Source: Cellulophaga sp. L1A9 (GTDB taxonomy: Bacteria > Bacteroidota > Bacteroidia > Flavobacteriales > Flavobacteriaceae). Taken from it: 64,000 nt of DNA. The first letter of the stretch is position 1, and every line of letters starts with the position of its first letter. Location of the stretch: contig NZ_CP047027.1 in assembly GCF_009797025.1 (NCBI RefSeq), forward strand, positions 4,278,001 to 4,342,000, read 5' to 3'. Positions 9,021-18,528 of this stretch are shown here, in pieces. A program made the translations under genes and the position numbers. Below the pieces are notes generated by a model. That model made no database searches and was not told where the DNA came from. It saw nothing but the letters and a program-made list of their open reading frames with translations.

Positions 9021-10535
9021 TTATTTGAAATTGTATTGATAGGCTCCAATCCCAGGATTTTCAGTACGGGCTATTTCATTTATGTCTAAAGGAACGTTAT
9101 TGGCAATCGTGATATCGCCATTCTCAATAGCGAATGAATTGGATTTTAGGGAAAAATTATTTGTACTTGGGTTTACAAATGCAGTAGCTTCATTTAAGAA
9201 AACCCTTGTGTAGAGCTCATTATTTTCGAAATCATAGAAAGAATCTTCTTCAAACCGTTCTGGATTTATTTTTATAATGCAATTTGTAAAATTAAATTTT
9301 AATGCATCTGTAGAGCTATCAAAATTAAGTAATGATAATTCCGAAGAACTATTGCCATCAATAATACAATTACCAAAACTTGCAAGAGTTGTTTTATTCT
9401 CCCCATTTGTTATTTGTAATGCGGAACCATATCTACTGCCACTAGACCAATAGTTAGCAATTGTTGCATGGGTAAAATTAATGATACCACCTGCTAGCGC
9501 AACTGATGAACCTCCTGAATTTGCAATCACCACATTCTCCGCATCAATTGAAGCCTCTCTACCCCATAAGTTAATAGACGAACTGTTATAAATTTGAGAA
9601 TTTTTGAGGCTTAAATTCTCTTCAGTATTCGCCGTGTTTCCGTTAACAACTAAACCTATACTAGCATTTTTCACCGTCAAATGATTTATAAGGTTACCAT
9701 CACTGCCAGCATCAAACCAAATAGTTCCCCATTGCCCTGCTGTTTCAGCATACTCAGGTTCTAACCGGTCTCCTTCAAAAATAACTTCGTTTTCTAAAGC
9801 TGTACTATCATTACTTTTTAGCCCTTCAATATTCAGATTGCTACTTTCTTGAATATAGAGCCCTGAATTTTTATGAAAATATACGCGAGCTCCTGCCTCG
9901 ATAGTTAAGGTTTTGTTCTTTGGAACAGTAGCGTAACCGTAAATGACATATGCTTTTTCATTTGTAAAATTCAAATGCTCATCATCTATTTCAAAAGCGG
10001 TTACTACAATTTCCTCTCCATTTTCATTTAAGCCTAAAGTTCTAATTTGTTGATTGCTATTTGATGGAAATAAAAAAACTGCATCTTTAACAAGCGTAAC
10101 CAAGGGGACTTTTTGTTCATTTATTCCTGTGTCAAAACGTATGGCATCAAGAGATAAAAATTCATTCTCGTTGACTTCACTATTATTTAAAGTAGTTTCT
10201 ATGAAAATATACAAACTGTCTTTTGCGCGTAGGGGGACATTTAAAAATTCTGTTCCTGCTTGGCCATCTACATTGATGCGATAGACACTCTCTAATCCGT
10301 TCTCTAGGGTAATCGATGGGATTTGAAGGTCTTTATTGCTTTCGTTGAAGACTTTTAAAGAATAAGTGCTACTGCCTATGTTAGTGAAAATGGTATCTAA
10401 ATACACCGTGTCTTTAGAAAAAGATAGATTTCCTGTGCTATTTTCATAATCAAAATCTTTTCGACAAGAACTCCATAGTAGAATTATAGCAAAAAGAGAG
10501 ATAAAATAAAAAACACGAAACTGCATCTTTTTCAT
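9021..10535 (-). CDS. Lipoprotein with parallel beta-helix-like repeats
   Basis: 504-aa exported lipoprotein when started at the ATG at 10535 (MKKMQFRVFYF). An upstream in-frame Met at 10604 would lie inside the neighbouring thioesterase gene and precedes the signal peptide, so it is rejected. The lipobox is WSSC. Residues about 25-150 look like an Ig-like strand domain (DTVYLDTIFTNIGSS). From about 190 there are right-handed repeats typical of pectate-lyase-like folds (NLSLKNSQIYNSS, IDAENVVIANSGG, INFTHATIANYW). No catalytic motif is recognised; a structural or glycan-binding surface protein is plausible. It is last in a three-gene operon with the thioesterase (10-bp gap). Confidence 0.8.
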   Translation of the reverse strand: MKKMQFRVFYFISLFAIILLWSSCRKDFDYENSTGNLSFSKDTVYLDTIFTNIGSSTYSLKVFNESNKDLQIPSITLENGLESVYRINVDGQAGTEFLNVPLRAKDSLYIFIETTLNNSEVNENEFLSLDAIRFDTGINEQKVPLVTLVKDAVFLFPSNSNQQIRTLGLNENGEEIVVTAFEIDDEHLNFTNEKAYVIYGYATVPKNKTLTIEAGARVYFHKNSGLYIQESSNLNIEGLKSNDSTALENEVIFEGDRLEPEYAETAGQWGTIWFDAGSDGNLINHLTVKNASIGLVVNGNTANTEENLSLKNSQIYNSSSINLWGREASIDAENVVIANSGGSSVALAGGIINFTHATIANYWSSGSRYGSALQITNGENKTTLASFGNCIIDGNSSSELSLLNFDSSTDALKFNFTNCIIKINPERFEEDSFYDFENNELYTRVFLNEATAFVNPSTNNFSLKSNSFAIENGDITIANNVPLDINEIARTENPGIGAYQYNFK

Positions 10536-10545
10536 AGCCTGTGAT

Positions 10546-10938
10546 TTATTTGAAAATAGCAATAATATCGTCAGATATTCTAATGGGTCTATTGCTTTTT
10601 GCATCTAATAAAACCCATTCTGTTTTTGATTTTAAGAGTAATTGCTTGGTTTTTTTATCATGCATTTCTACCATACGAATAGAAAGAGCACCTTTTGATT
10701 CTTTTATATACGTTTTTACCTCGATAATATCATGGAGCACTGCAGCTCTTTTGTATTCAATATAATGACTTTTAACCACCCAAATACTTTGTTCTACAAG
10801 TTCTTTTGGCGCTTTCTCTTTCCAGTGTTCTTTGGCAATATCTTGAATCCATTGTACGTAGCGTACATTGTTTACATGGTTTAGATCATCTAAATCATCT
10901 TCGGTAACCTGTATTGTTTTGCTAAAGGATTTTGGCAT
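10546..10938 (-). CDS. Acyl-CoA thioesterase, 4HBT hot-dog fold
   Basis: 130 aa, the typical length of YbgC/FadM-like thioesterases, which hydrolyse acyl-CoA in the cytosol. The signature near the N-terminus, DLDDLNHVNNVRYVQWIQD (residues about 14-33), matches the 4HBT active-site loop (Asp then HVNN), followed by the VVKSHYIEYKRAA strand and a long hot-dog sheet. The ATG overlaps the stop of the upstream cyclotransferase gene by one base, so they are translationally coupled. The substrate cannot be predicted. Confidence 0.9.
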   Translation of the reverse strand: MPKSFSKTIQVTEDDLDDLNHVNNVRYVQWIQDIAKEHWKEKAPKELVEQSIWVVKSHYIEYKRAAVLHDIIEVKTYIKESKGALSIRMVEMHDKKTKQLLLKSKTEWVLLDAKSNRPIRISDDIIAIFK

Positions 10939-11981
10939 TATTTCTTTAGAATTTTTACTTCAAACAATTTATCCCAATTTTTTCCTGTGACGAAAAAAGT
11001 TCCTCTTTTAGGGTTGTAAGCAACGCCATTTAAAACATCTAAATCTGCATGCTTGGTAACTTTATCTTTTAAACCTCCAAAATTTATCACTCCAATGATT
11101 GCGCCACTGACAGCATCAATAATCATCATACTCTCTTTTTGCCAAACATTTGCATAAATGAGACCGTCTACATATTCTAATTCGTTTGTTTTATTGAATA
11201 TAGATTTATTGGTTACTGTTTCTATATGATCTTCTTCTACCAATGTTTCGGGATTTAGCAACCATATTTTTTCACTTCCATCACTTTTATAAAGTCTTTT
11301 CCCATCATTGGTTAAGCCCCAGCCTTCTTTACTAGTACCATATTGAAAACTATCAATTTTCTCTAAGCTATTTACATCGTAAATAAAACCCAGTCCGCTT
11401 TGCCAAGTAAGCATATAAATCTTATCATTTAAGATGGTCAGGCCTTCCCCAAAATATTGCTTGTCTAAATCTATTTGTTTAAAAACCTTACCTGTTTTAA
11501 AATCAAATTTGCGCAAAAATGATTGGCCTTTTCTGCCGGTACTTTCATAAAGGGTATCCTTATAAAATTCTAAACCTTGAGTAAATGCTTTTTGATCATG
11601 AGGAAATTCATTAATTATTTCATACGTATAGACTTCTGGTCCTTTCGCTGCTAAAATTTTAATATGTTTTTCTATATTCCCTGTTTTGCCTTCATAAGAA
11701 ATTGTTGCGGTAATCGTTTTCTCGCCTAAATGTGGCATATCTAAAACTATTTGGTCATTTTCTACCTTTAAAGGTTGGTCATTAATTGTATATGATACAT
11801 TATCAACCTCTATTCCTTTTTTGTTTTTCAGGGAAATACCAACGGATTCATTTTGCTGAAATTCCGTTTTATTTCCAGCTAATTTTATTTCAAATAAATC
11901 CGCAGGAAGGGTATTACTACTTCCACATGCATTTAAAATAAGGATAAGTAGTAGTGAAGTAATCGAAAAAATAGATTTCAT
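10938..11981 (-). CDS. Glutamine cyclotransferase lipoprotein
   Basis: 347 aa. The lipobox LNAC (Cys19) anchors it outside the cytoplasm. Residues about 30-110 form an Ig-like domain. From about 117 the sequence is a five-bladed propeller of the glutaminyl-peptide cyclotransferase family (HDQKAFTQGLEFYKDTLYESTGRKGQS, YFGEGLTIL, EGWGLTNDG, NELEYVDGLIYANVW, VLNGVAYNPKRGTFFVTGKNWDKL). These enzymes convert N-terminal Gln to pyroglutamate, fitting a role in maturing exported proteins. It is first in an operon with the thioesterase and the beta-helix lipoprotein. Confidence 0.9.
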   Translation of the reverse strand: MKSIFSITSLLLILILNACGSSNTLPADLFEIKLAGNKTEFQQNESVGISLKNKKGIEVDNVSYTINDQPLKVENDQIVLDMPHLGEKTITATISYEGKTGNIEKHIKILAAKGPEVYTYEIINEFPHDQKAFTQGLEFYKDTLYESTGRKGQSFLRKFDFKTGKVFKQIDLDKQYFGEGLTILNDKIYMLTWQSGLGFIYDVNSLEKIDSFQYGTSKEGWGLTNDGKRLYKSDGSEKIWLLNPETLVEEDHIETVTNKSIFNKTNELEYVDGLIYANVWQKESMMIIDAVSGAIIGVINFGGLKDKVTKHADLDVLNGVAYNPKRGTFFVTGKNWDKLFEVKILKK

Positions 11982-12109
11982 TTCGTAATTTTTAAATTTT
12001 TTTTAAGCTGTGAGCTAAAAATTAAATATTCAAGAATTTGGCTTTCAATTAATTAGCTATAATTCTATTTGTAGGCAAGGTATTTATTTAAATTTAGAAA
12101 CTAAAATGA

Positions 12110-12139
12110 TTGTGAAAAAATTAAAACATTGTATATTTG
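12110..12139 (+). promoter_or_regulatory. Promoter of the SRP RNA
   Basis: TTG at 12110-12112, a 19-bp spacer, then TATATTTG at 12132-12139: a complete Bacteroidota -33/-7 promoter placed just before the RNA 5' end. Confidence 0.85.
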
Positions 12140-12142
12140 CAG

Positions 12143-12240
12143 CGGCAAGTCCTACGCGACCAGCTCCTGCAGAATCCCCCAGGGTGGGAACGCAGCAAGG
12201 GTATGTAGTCGTAGCGGTGCGACGTAGGTAGCTTGCCATT
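12143..12240 (+). ncRNA. ffs: Signal recognition particle 4.5S RNA
   Basis: Small bacterial SRP RNA, which binds Ffh and targets nascent membrane proteins. The ends pair (GGCAAG near 12143 with CTTGCC near 12232). The apical domain carries the conserved core, with a GGAA tetraloop in GGTGGGAACGCAGCAAGGGT at about 12183-12202 and CCCCCAG on the other side. A T run after the closing stem ends transcription. It has its own promoter immediately upstream. The exact ends are estimated to within a few bases. Confidence 0.92.
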
Positions 12241-12317
12241 TTTTTATTCTTCAATTTTTATCACTCCTTTTTTTCTCCTTATTATTATTCGTTTCTTTGT
12301 AGCCACTAAAATTTTTT

Positions 12318-13127
12318 ATGGAACAAAAAGTTGTTTTAATTACTGGTGGTTCATCTGGTATAGGTAAATCTATTGGTATTTTTTTAAAGTTGAAAGGTTT
12401 TAAGGTCTACGGTACGACTAGAAGTAAAGCTAAATATCCTGATTTTGATGCCTTTGATTTATTAGAATTGGATGTTAAAAAAGAAGCTACTATTACGGCA
12501 GCTATTTCAGAATTAATCAAGCGGGAAGCTAAGATTGATGTATTGATCAATAATGCGGGAGTAGGTATTACAGGACCTATTGAAGAAACTCCTAATGAGG
12601 AAATTTTAAAAGCGTTTGACACTAATTTTCATGGCCCCATACGGATGATGAAAGGGGTATTACCACAAATGCGTATTCAAAAATCGGGACTTATTATTAA
12701 TATAACTTCTATTGCCGGCTATATGGGATTGCCCTATCGTGGTATTTATTCCGCATCTAAAGGAGCGCTAGAATTAGTTACAGAAGCCATGCGTATGGAA
12801 ATCAAAGATTTTGGTATTCAAATGACCAACTTGGCTCCTGGAGATTTTGCGACCAATATAGCTTCTGGCAGATATCACGCACCCGTACATAAAGATTCTC
12901 CATATCAAAAACCATATGGGGCAACTTTAACGGCTATAAATAATGATGTAGATAGTGGGGGAGACCCCATACAAGTTGCCCATAAGGTATTTGCGGTTAT
13001 AAATAGTTCCAGTCCCAAAGTGCATTATAAGGTTGGAGATTTTATGCAAAAATTCTCTCTTTTATTAAAAAAAATTCTTCCGGATAAAGTGTATGAGAAA
13101 TTACTCTTAAACCATTATAAATTGTAG
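12318..13127 (+). CDS. SDR family NAD(P)-dependent oxidoreductase
   Basis: 269-aa cytosolic classical short-chain dehydrogenase. Visible motifs: cofactor loop TGGSSGIG at 9-16, NNAGVG at 78-83, Ser131, and the YSASK catalytic pair Tyr144/Lys148. The last 50 residues ([22 protein letters not shown]) are amphipathic, as in members that act on lipids or sterols. The substrate cannot be assigned. It stands between the SRP RNA and the transaldolase; its stop codon forms part of the next gene's -7 box. Confidence 0.93.
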   Translation: MEQKVVLITGGSSGIGKSIGIFLKLKGFKVYGTTRSKAKYPDFDAFDLLELDVKKEATITAAISELIKREAKIDVLINNAGVGITGPIEETPNEEILKAFDTNFHGPIRMMKGVLPQMRIQKSGLIINITSIAGYMGLPYRGIYSASKGALELVTEAMRMEIKDFGIQMTNLAPGDFATNIASGRYHAPVHKDSPYQKPYGATLTAINNDVDSGGDPIQVAHKVFAVINSSSPKVHYKVGDFMQKFSLLLKKILPDKVYEKLLLNHYKL

Positions 13128-13132
13128 CTTTG
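13125..13132 (+). promoter_or_regulatory. -7 promoter box for the transaldolase gene
   Basis: TAGCTTTG fits TAnnTTTG and begins with the TAG stop of the SDR gene, about 42 nt before the next ATG. No good -33 TTG is seen at the usual spacing. Confidence 0.5.
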
Positions 13133-13173
13133 TAAATCATAGATTTTCAATTAATAATACTAAAAATAGAAGC

Positions 13174-13827
13174 ATGAAATTTTTTATAGATACAGCAAAT
13201 CTTGCTCAAATTAAAGAAGCTCAAGAATTAGGTGTTTTAGATGGTGTTACCACAAACCCATCTTTAATGGCGAAAGAAGGAATTACAGGTAAAGACAACA
13301 TTTTAAAGCACTATGTAGACATTTGCAATATTGTTGATGGTGATGTTTCTGCTGAAGTAATTGCTACTGATTATGCAGGAATGATCAAAGAAGGTGAAGA
13401 ACTTGCTAAATTGCACGAACAAATCGTTGTTAAGTTACCAATGATTAAAGATGGTGTAAAAGCGTGTAAGTACTTTAGTGATAAAGGCATCAGAACAAAT
13501 GTAACATTAGTTTTCTCTGCTGGTCAAGCTTTATTAGCTGCTAAGGCAGGTGCAACTTATGTGTCTCCATTCATTGGTCGTTTAGATGATATTTCTACAG
13601 ATGGTTTAAATCTTATTGCAGAAATTCGTTTGATTTATGATAACTATGGTTTTGAAACTCAAATTTTAGCCGCTTCTGTTAGACATACAATGCATATTAT
13701 TGATTGTGCTAAATTAGGTGCTGATGTAATGACAGGTGCTTTATCTTCAATTGAAGGATTATTAAAACACCCACTTACAGATATCGGTCTTGCTAAATTC
13801 TTAGAAGATTATAAAAAAGGAAACTAG
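13174..13827 (+). CDS. Small transaldolase / fructose-6-phosphate aldolase family
   Basis: 217 aa, the length of the short TalC/FSA-type transaldolases, (beta/alpha)8 barrels that form a Schiff base with ketose phosphates. Motifs: FIDTANL at the start, [10 protein letters not shown] at 23-32, and the Schiff-base Lys87 in [14 protein letters not shown] and [11 protein letters not shown] follow. Most Bacteroidota copies are annotated as transaldolase (tal) of the pentose phosphate pathway. FSA activity cannot be excluded from sequence alone. A terminator follows directly. Confidence 0.94.
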   Translation: MKFFIDTANLAQIKEAQELGVLDGVTTNPSLMAKEGITGKDNILKHYVDICNIVDGDVSAEVIATDYAGMIKEGEELAKLHEQIVVKLPMIKDGVKACKYFSDKGIRTNVTLVFSAGQALLAAKAGATYVSPFIGRLDDISTDGLNLIAEIRLIYDNYGFETQILAASVRHTMHIIDCAKLGADVMTGALSSIEGLLKHPLTDIGLAKFLEDYKKGN

Positions 13828-13860
13828 TAAATTAAGTTAGACCCTTTTTTAAACATAAGA

Positions 13861-13892
13861 AAGCCGCTAAACAATGTTTAGCGGCTTTTTCT
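13861..13892 (+). terminator. Terminator after the transaldolase gene
   Basis: AAGCCGCTAAAC (13861-13872), loop AAT, GTTTAGCGGCTT (13876-13887), then a T run: a perfect 12-bp stem. Confidence 0.92.
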
Positions 13893-14089
13893 ATTTTTGA
13901 TGGTAGAGAAAGCCAATACCATACCTTTTTTCAGCTTAGATTCGTGCACATCCCATTTCTAATTTGACTAAAAGCAATGATAATTTAGTTGATGAAGTAG
14001 GAGTGAAGCGTTTTAAGGAAATTAGTAAGCTTAGCTTAATTGCGTACACGCATGGCATAGGCGCGTTCTAAAAGCTTTATTTGAGGTAC

Positions 14090-15469
14090 TTAAAGTGCGT
14101 ACATATCCTTGTAAGCATCTATAATTATACCGTCTTTTACGAGTATTGCTTTATTTAGCCCATCGATAATTAATGTAGTTCTCAATACTTTATCATCTTC
14201 TGCTCTATATTGGTTTTCAAAATCTATACCCGAAGTGGTAATCATTTTTTTCCAACTGTCATCAATTTCACTAAGGCTAATACCTATAAATTTAGTTTCA
14301 GGATATAAGCTTTCAAGTTTAGAAACTTGCCTTGTGATGTTCCTAAAATGTCTAGGGTTATTAACCGTCCAAAAATAGAAGATTACATTATCTTTCCCCT
14401 TAGCCAGAGATGCTAATGAAACAGAAGTACCTACACTATCAATAACATTTACTGCAGGTAATTCATGAGTAGGTTGCATTTTTAATACACTTTCGTATAA
14501 GTTATGTATTTCAGTAATATGGTCGTTGTTATTAGAAAGTTTATGAAAATCTTCTAAAAACAGCTTATTGTTCTCCACATTGTCATGAACCTTTAGAAAG
14601 TAAGTCATTGCTACATTTCTAAATAGATTATCCCTTAACTTCTTTTCCTTGACAATGCTATCTATTAAAATTAATTTATGCTGATTAAAATGTAACTGAT
14701 CATTAATGATCCTTCCGCCGTCAGAACAATCTACAGAGCAATGGGTAAAGGCAACATTATCAAAATGACGCTTCATGTAATCATAGTACGGAGTAAAAAA
14801 CGTTAAGTCTTTATTATCAAAATTTAACGCATCGCGATAGTCATAGAATTCATCAGAAATATCGGTTATAGAATTGTCTTTATTCTTTTTTAGATGTTTA
14901 AAAGGATATTTTTCTTTGTTAATATAAGCGCTGTAATCTATACTGGCTTTTGCCATAGCGATAGATTTGTCAGTTAACTCAGTGTCTGTTTGTAGTTCGT
15001 CTAAAATGGCAATTTTAGTTTCCCGTAGCGAGTCAATTTTTTTAGAAAATATTTCAGGGCTCAAATCAAAATAAGAATTTACTGCGCTTTCTTCCTCTTC
15101 GGAGTTAAGGAATACTTCAATTAAAAAGTTATTTATTTCTTCGCCTTTACCTGAAAACACTAGGGATTCATCAAAATAAATAGTATTCAATCGTACTAAT
15201 AAACTATCTCCTTTAGATAGGTATACATATTGATATTGAGGAGCATGTCTAAAATTATATAAACCTTCCTCAAGGTTATTTAACTTAATAGTGAACCTAT
15301 TATGCATGTCTAATTGAGCAGAATCAATAACCACATCATCTTTATACAAGATAACAGTCTGACTTGTGGGATTCACAATTTCACCTGCAAAAATAGTAGG
15401 GGAGTCCTTATTATCTGAAAAACAAGCAGTTAAACTTAGCAATAAGAAACAAAAAGAATATTTATACAT
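14090..15469 (-). CDS. Thioredoxin-fold lipoprotein without CXXC
   Basis: 459 aa from the ATG at 15469 (MYKYSFCFLLL); an alternative ATG four codons upstream is possible. The lipobox LTAC puts it in the envelope. Residues about 20-110 resemble the N-terminal domain of TlpA-like Bacteroidota lipoproteins (GEIVNPTSQTVILYKDD...DSLLVRL). The last 105 residues are a thioredoxin-like fold (DNVIFYFWTVNNPRHFRNI...KFIGISL). Where redox-active members have WCxxC, this protein has WTVNNP (Trp near 367), so it cannot do thiol-disulfide chemistry. It is a single gene on the - strand; no operon partner is seen. Confidence 0.82.
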   Translation of the reverse strand: MYKYSFCFLLLSLTACFSDNKDSPTIFAGEIVNPTSQTVILYKDDVVIDSAQLDMHNRFTIKLNNLEEGLYNFRHAPQYQYVYLSKGDSLLVRLNTIYFDESLVFSGKGEEINNFLIEVFLNSEEEESAVNSYFDLSPEIFSKKIDSLRETKIAILDELQTDTELTDKSIAMAKASIDYSAYINKEKYPFKHLKKNKDNSITDISDEFYDYRDALNFDNKDLTFFTPYYDYMKRHFDNVAFTHCSVDCSDGGRIINDQLHFNQHKLILIDSIVKEKKLRDNLFRNVAMTYFLKVHDNVENNKLFLEDFHKLSNNNDHITEIHNLYESVLKMQPTHELPAVNVIDSVGTSVSLASLAKGKDNVIFYFWTVNNPRHFRNITRQVSKLESLYPETKFIGISLSEIDDSWKKMITTSGIDFENQYRAEDDKVLRTTLIIDGLNKAILVKDGIIIDAYKDMYAL

Positions 15470-15609
15470 ATATATCAACAATTCTTAGGGAAGCGAATTT
15501 AATAAACACCTTATGTATATGCTGTTAACGCACCGTTAAAATTATTATTTAGTAAATCGTCCTTCATATTTCATCGTCTAGAATACTAGTTTTAAGGGTA
15601 AATTTTATC

Positions 15610-15617
15610 TATTTTTG
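15610..15617 (+). promoter_or_regulatory. -7 promoter box for the ABC-F gene
   Basis: TATTTTTG, an exact TAnnTTTG match, 22 bp before the ATG at 15640. Confidence 0.6.
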
Positions 15618-15639
15618 CACAAATTTTAAATTACTGTAT

Positions 15640-17268
15640 ATGTTATCTGTATCCAATTTATCGGTACAATTTGGAAAAAGAGTTCTTTTTGATGATGTGA
15701 ATATATCATTCACTCAAGGGAACTGTTATGGTGTTATTGGTGCCAATGGCGCAGGGAAATCTACTTTATTAAGAATTATTGCAGGTCAAATAGACCCGAC
15801 TTCTGGTCATGTTTCTTTAGAGCCTACAAAACGTATGTCTATCCTAGAACAAAACCACAATGCTTATGATGCGATTACGGTTCTAGAAACTGTAGTTATG
15901 GGAAACAAGCCCTTAGCAGCTATAAAAGCAGAAATGGATGCGCTCTATGCTGATTATGACGATAAAAATGCGGATAGAATAGGGGAGCTGCAAGTTCAAT
16001 TTGAGGAAATGAATGGCTGGAATGCGGATAGTGATGCTGCAGCTTTATTATCTAACCTAGGGATTGATGCAGATTTGCATTATACCACTATGGGAGATAT
16101 GGATTCTAAACTTAAAGTTAGGGTGTTATTAGCACAAGCACTTTTTGGTAATCCTGATGTATTGATCATGGATGAGCCTACCAATGACTTGGATTATGAA
16201 ACCATAAGCTGGTTAGAACATTTCTTGGCCAATTATGAGAACACCGTAATTGTTGTTTCGCATGACCGTCACTTTTTAGATTCTGTTTGTACGCATATTG
16301 CCGATATTGATTTTGGAAAGCTTAATCTCTATTCTGGGAACTACACATTCTGGTATGAAAGTAGCCAATTAGCAGCAAGACAACGTGCGCAACAAAACAA
16401 AAAGTCTGAAGAGAAAGCTAAAGAATTACAAGAATTTATTATGCGTTTTAGTGCAAACGTTGCAAAGAGTAAACAAGCAACGTCACGTAAAAAAATGCTT
16501 TCTAAATTAAAGATTGATGATATTAAACCTTCTAGTAGAAGATATCCTGCAATTATATTTGAACGTGAAAGGGAAGCCGGAGATCAGATTTTAAATGTAG
16601 AAAAACTATCTGCAACTTCTGAAGATGGAGATTTATTATTTAAAGATGTAAACATTAACCTTGCAAAAGGAGATAAAGTAGCGGTATTTTCTAAAGACTC
16701 TAGAGCAACTACTGCGTTTTATGAAATTATAAATGGCAATAGAATGGCAGGTAGTGGTGAATTCCAATGGGGGATTACTACAAACCAGTCTTATTTACCA
16801 GCAGATAACCATGCTTTTTTTGAAAGTGATGATAGTTTAGTAGATTGGTTAAGACAGTATGCTACCACAGAAGAAGAACGTGAAGAAGTTTATGTTCGTG
16901 GTTTCTTAGGTAAAATGTTATTTAGTGGGGAAGAGGCCTTAAAAAAATGTTCTGTATTATCTGGGGGAGAAAAAGTGCGTTGTATGTTAAGTAGAATGAT
17001 GATGATTCGTGCAAATGTTCTTATGTTAGATGAACCAACAAATCACTTAGATCTTGAAAGTATTACAGCATTCAATAATTCACTAAAGAATTTTAAAGGG
17101 ACCATTCTGTTTACGACACATGATCATGAATTTGCGCAAACATTAGCAAATAGAATAATTGAATTAACACCTAGTGGTGCAATTGATCGTTACTTATCTT
17201 TTGATGATTACATGTCTGATAAGAGTATTAAAGAACAAAGAGCTAAAATGTATGCTGTGAAGTCATAA
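15640..17268 (+). CDS. YbiT-like ABC-F ATPase, asymmetric sites
   Basis: 542-aa soluble ABC-F protein with two ATPase domains and no membrane segment; the family acts on ribosomes. NBD1: Walker A GANGAGKST at 34-42, Walker B VLIMDEPTNDLD at 174-185, but the ABC signature is replaced by GDMDSKLKV (152-160), as in YbiT. The arm/linker is at about 235-310 (RFSANVAKSKQATSR). NBD2: Walker A is degraded to VFSKDSRATT (349-358; no GxxGxGKS), while the signature LSGGEKVR (440-447) and Walker B VLMLDEPTNHLD are intact. Only one of the two composite ATP sites therefore looks catalytically complete. It has its own promoter and terminator. Confidence 0.93.
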   Translation: MLSVSNLSVQFGKRVLFDDVNISFTQGNCYGVIGANGAGKSTLLRIIAGQIDPTSGHVSLEPTKRMSILEQNHNAYDAITVLETVVMGNKPLAAIKAEMDALYADYDDKNADRIGELQVQFEEMNGWNADSDAAALLSNLGIDADLHYTTMGDMDSKLKVRVLLAQALFGNPDVLIMDEPTNDLDYETISWLEHFLANYENTVIVVSHDRHFLDSVCTHIADIDFGKLNLYSGNYTFWYESSQLAARQRAQQNKKSEEKAKELQEFIMRFSANVAKSKQATSRKKMLSKLKIDDIKPSSRRYPAIIFEREREAGDQILNVEKLSATSEDGDLLFKDVNINLAKGDKVAVFSKDSRATTAFYEIINGNRMAGSGEFQWGITTNQSYLPADNHAFFESDDSLVDWLRQYATTEEEREEVYVRGFLGKMLFSGEEALKKCSVLSGGEKVRCMLSRMMMIRANVLMLDEPTNHLDLESITAFNNSLKNFKGTILFTTHDHEFAQTLANRIIELTPSGAIDRYLSFDDYMSDKSIKEQRAKMYAVKS

Positions 17269-17287
17269 TATAGCACACAATACTATT

Positions 17288-17325
17288 AAAAAAGCCTCTG
17301 AAAAATTAATTTCAGAGGCTTTTTC
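17288..17325. terminator. Bidirectional terminator between ABC-F gene and leuB
   Basis: A 14-bp stem (17290-17303 with 17310-17323) containing AGCCTCTG/CAGAGGCT, with A and T runs on both sides. It serves the + strand ABC-F gene and the - strand leu operon, which converge here. Confidence 0.92.
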
Positions 17326-17343
17326 TATAAGGGTAAGGAAATA

Positions 17344-18399
17344 CTAGATATGCTTAGCAAGCCAATTTCCAACTTCACTCGTTTTATAGGCTTTTGCTCC
17401 TTCAGATAAATCTTCTGTTACAATACCTTCAGCAAGAGATTTGTTAACTACATCTCTAATATCTTGTGCTTCTTGTGTTAAACCAAAATCTTCAAACATC
17501 ATTGCAGCAGAAAGTACAGTTGCCAATGGGTTTGCGATATCTTTTCCTGCAGCTTGTGGGTAAGAACCATGAATAGGTTCATATAATCTAGTGTTCTCTC
17601 CAACAGATGCAGATGGCATTAAGCCCATAGATCCAGAAATAACAGAAGCTTCATCCGTAAGAATATCTCCGAATAGGTTTTCAGTAATCATTACATCATA
17701 TGAATTTGGCCATTGTACCAAACGCATAGCAACAGCATCTACAAATTCATAAGAAACCTTAACCTCAGGATAGTCTTTTTCCATTGCTTGAACGGTTTCT
17801 CTCCAAAGTCTAGAAGATTCTAATACGTTTGCTTTATCTACACAGCATAATTTTTTGCCACGTGTCATTGCTAATTCAAATCCTTTTTTAGCCAAACGTG
17901 TTACTTCTGCACGCGTATAGGTACAGGTATCAAAAGCAGTATTTCCATTGTCTTTACGACCTCTTTCTCCAAAGTAAATACCGCCCGTTAATTCACGCAA
18001 TATTATTAAATCTGTTCCTTCAATACGTTCTCTTTTTAAAGGTGATTTATCAATTAAAGAAGGAAAGGTAAAGGTGGGTCTTACGTTAGCGAACAATCCA
18101 AGTTTCTGACGCATTTTAAGTAATCCCTGTTCTGGGCGTACTTTTGCAGAAGGGTCATTGTCATATTTTGGGTGACCAATAGCTCCAAATAAAACTGCAT
18201 CTGCAGCCACACAAACAGCATGTGTGCTATCTGGATAAGGTTCTCCACAATCATCAATAGCTGCAGCACCAGTTAAAGCGGGTGTCCAACTTAAATCATG
18301 GCCATATTTTTTAGCAATGGCATCTGATACTTTTACGGCTTGATCTATAACTTCTGGACCGATTCCGTCACCGGCTAATAAGGCAATATTTAATTTCAT
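17344..18399 (-). CDS. leuB: 3-isopropylmalate dehydrogenase
   Basis: Oxidatively decarboxylates 3-isopropylmalate to 2-oxoisocaproate with NAD+, the third leucine-specific step. 351 aa, normal length. Motifs: LLAGDGIGPEV at 7-17, the substrate-binding Arg stretch around REL-TGGIYFGERG, KANVLESSRLWRETV, NSYDVMITENLFGDILTDEASVI (metal-binding Asp pair) and the nucleotide loop GSYPQAAGKDIANPLAT. It is last in the leuC-leuD-leuA-leuB cluster and ends at a bidirectional terminator. The gap of about 130 bp to leuA is the longest in the operon. Confidence 0.98.
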   Translation of the reverse strand: MKLNIALLAGDGIGPEVIDQAVKVSDAIAKKYGHDLSWTPALTGAAAIDDCGEPYPDSTHAVCVAADAVLFGAIGHPKYDNDPSAKVRPEQGLLKMRQKLGLFANVRPTFTFPSLIDKSPLKRERIEGTDLIILRELTGGIYFGERGRKDNGNTAFDTCTYTRAEVTRLAKKGFELAMTRGKKLCCVDKANVLESSRLWRETVQAMEKDYPEVKVSYEFVDAVAMRLVQWPNSYDVMITENLFGDILTDEASVISGSMGLMPSASVGENTRLYEPIHGSYPQAAGKDIANPLATVLSAAMMFEDFGLTQEAQDIRDVVNKSLAEGIVTEDLSEGAKAYKTSEVGNWLAKHI

Positions 18400-18528
18400 A
18401 ATTCTACTTTACTTTAAGCTTAAGACTTAAACATTAAGTCATAATTAATTCTATCTATTTTAAAATCTGTTCTCAAAAAATTTCTCGCATCAACCAAATG
18501 TTAAGCGTTAAATTAAGAACAGTTTCTT

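Noticed and set aside
9021..10604. Longer beta-helix lipoprotein starting at 10604
   Set aside because: That Met lies inside the thioesterase gene and leaves the lipobox too far from the N-terminus; the ATG at 10535 fits.
13893..14089. Possible small gene between the transaldolase terminator and the thioredoxin-fold gene
   Set aside because: No frame with a plausible start and composition; only short interrupted frames were seen.
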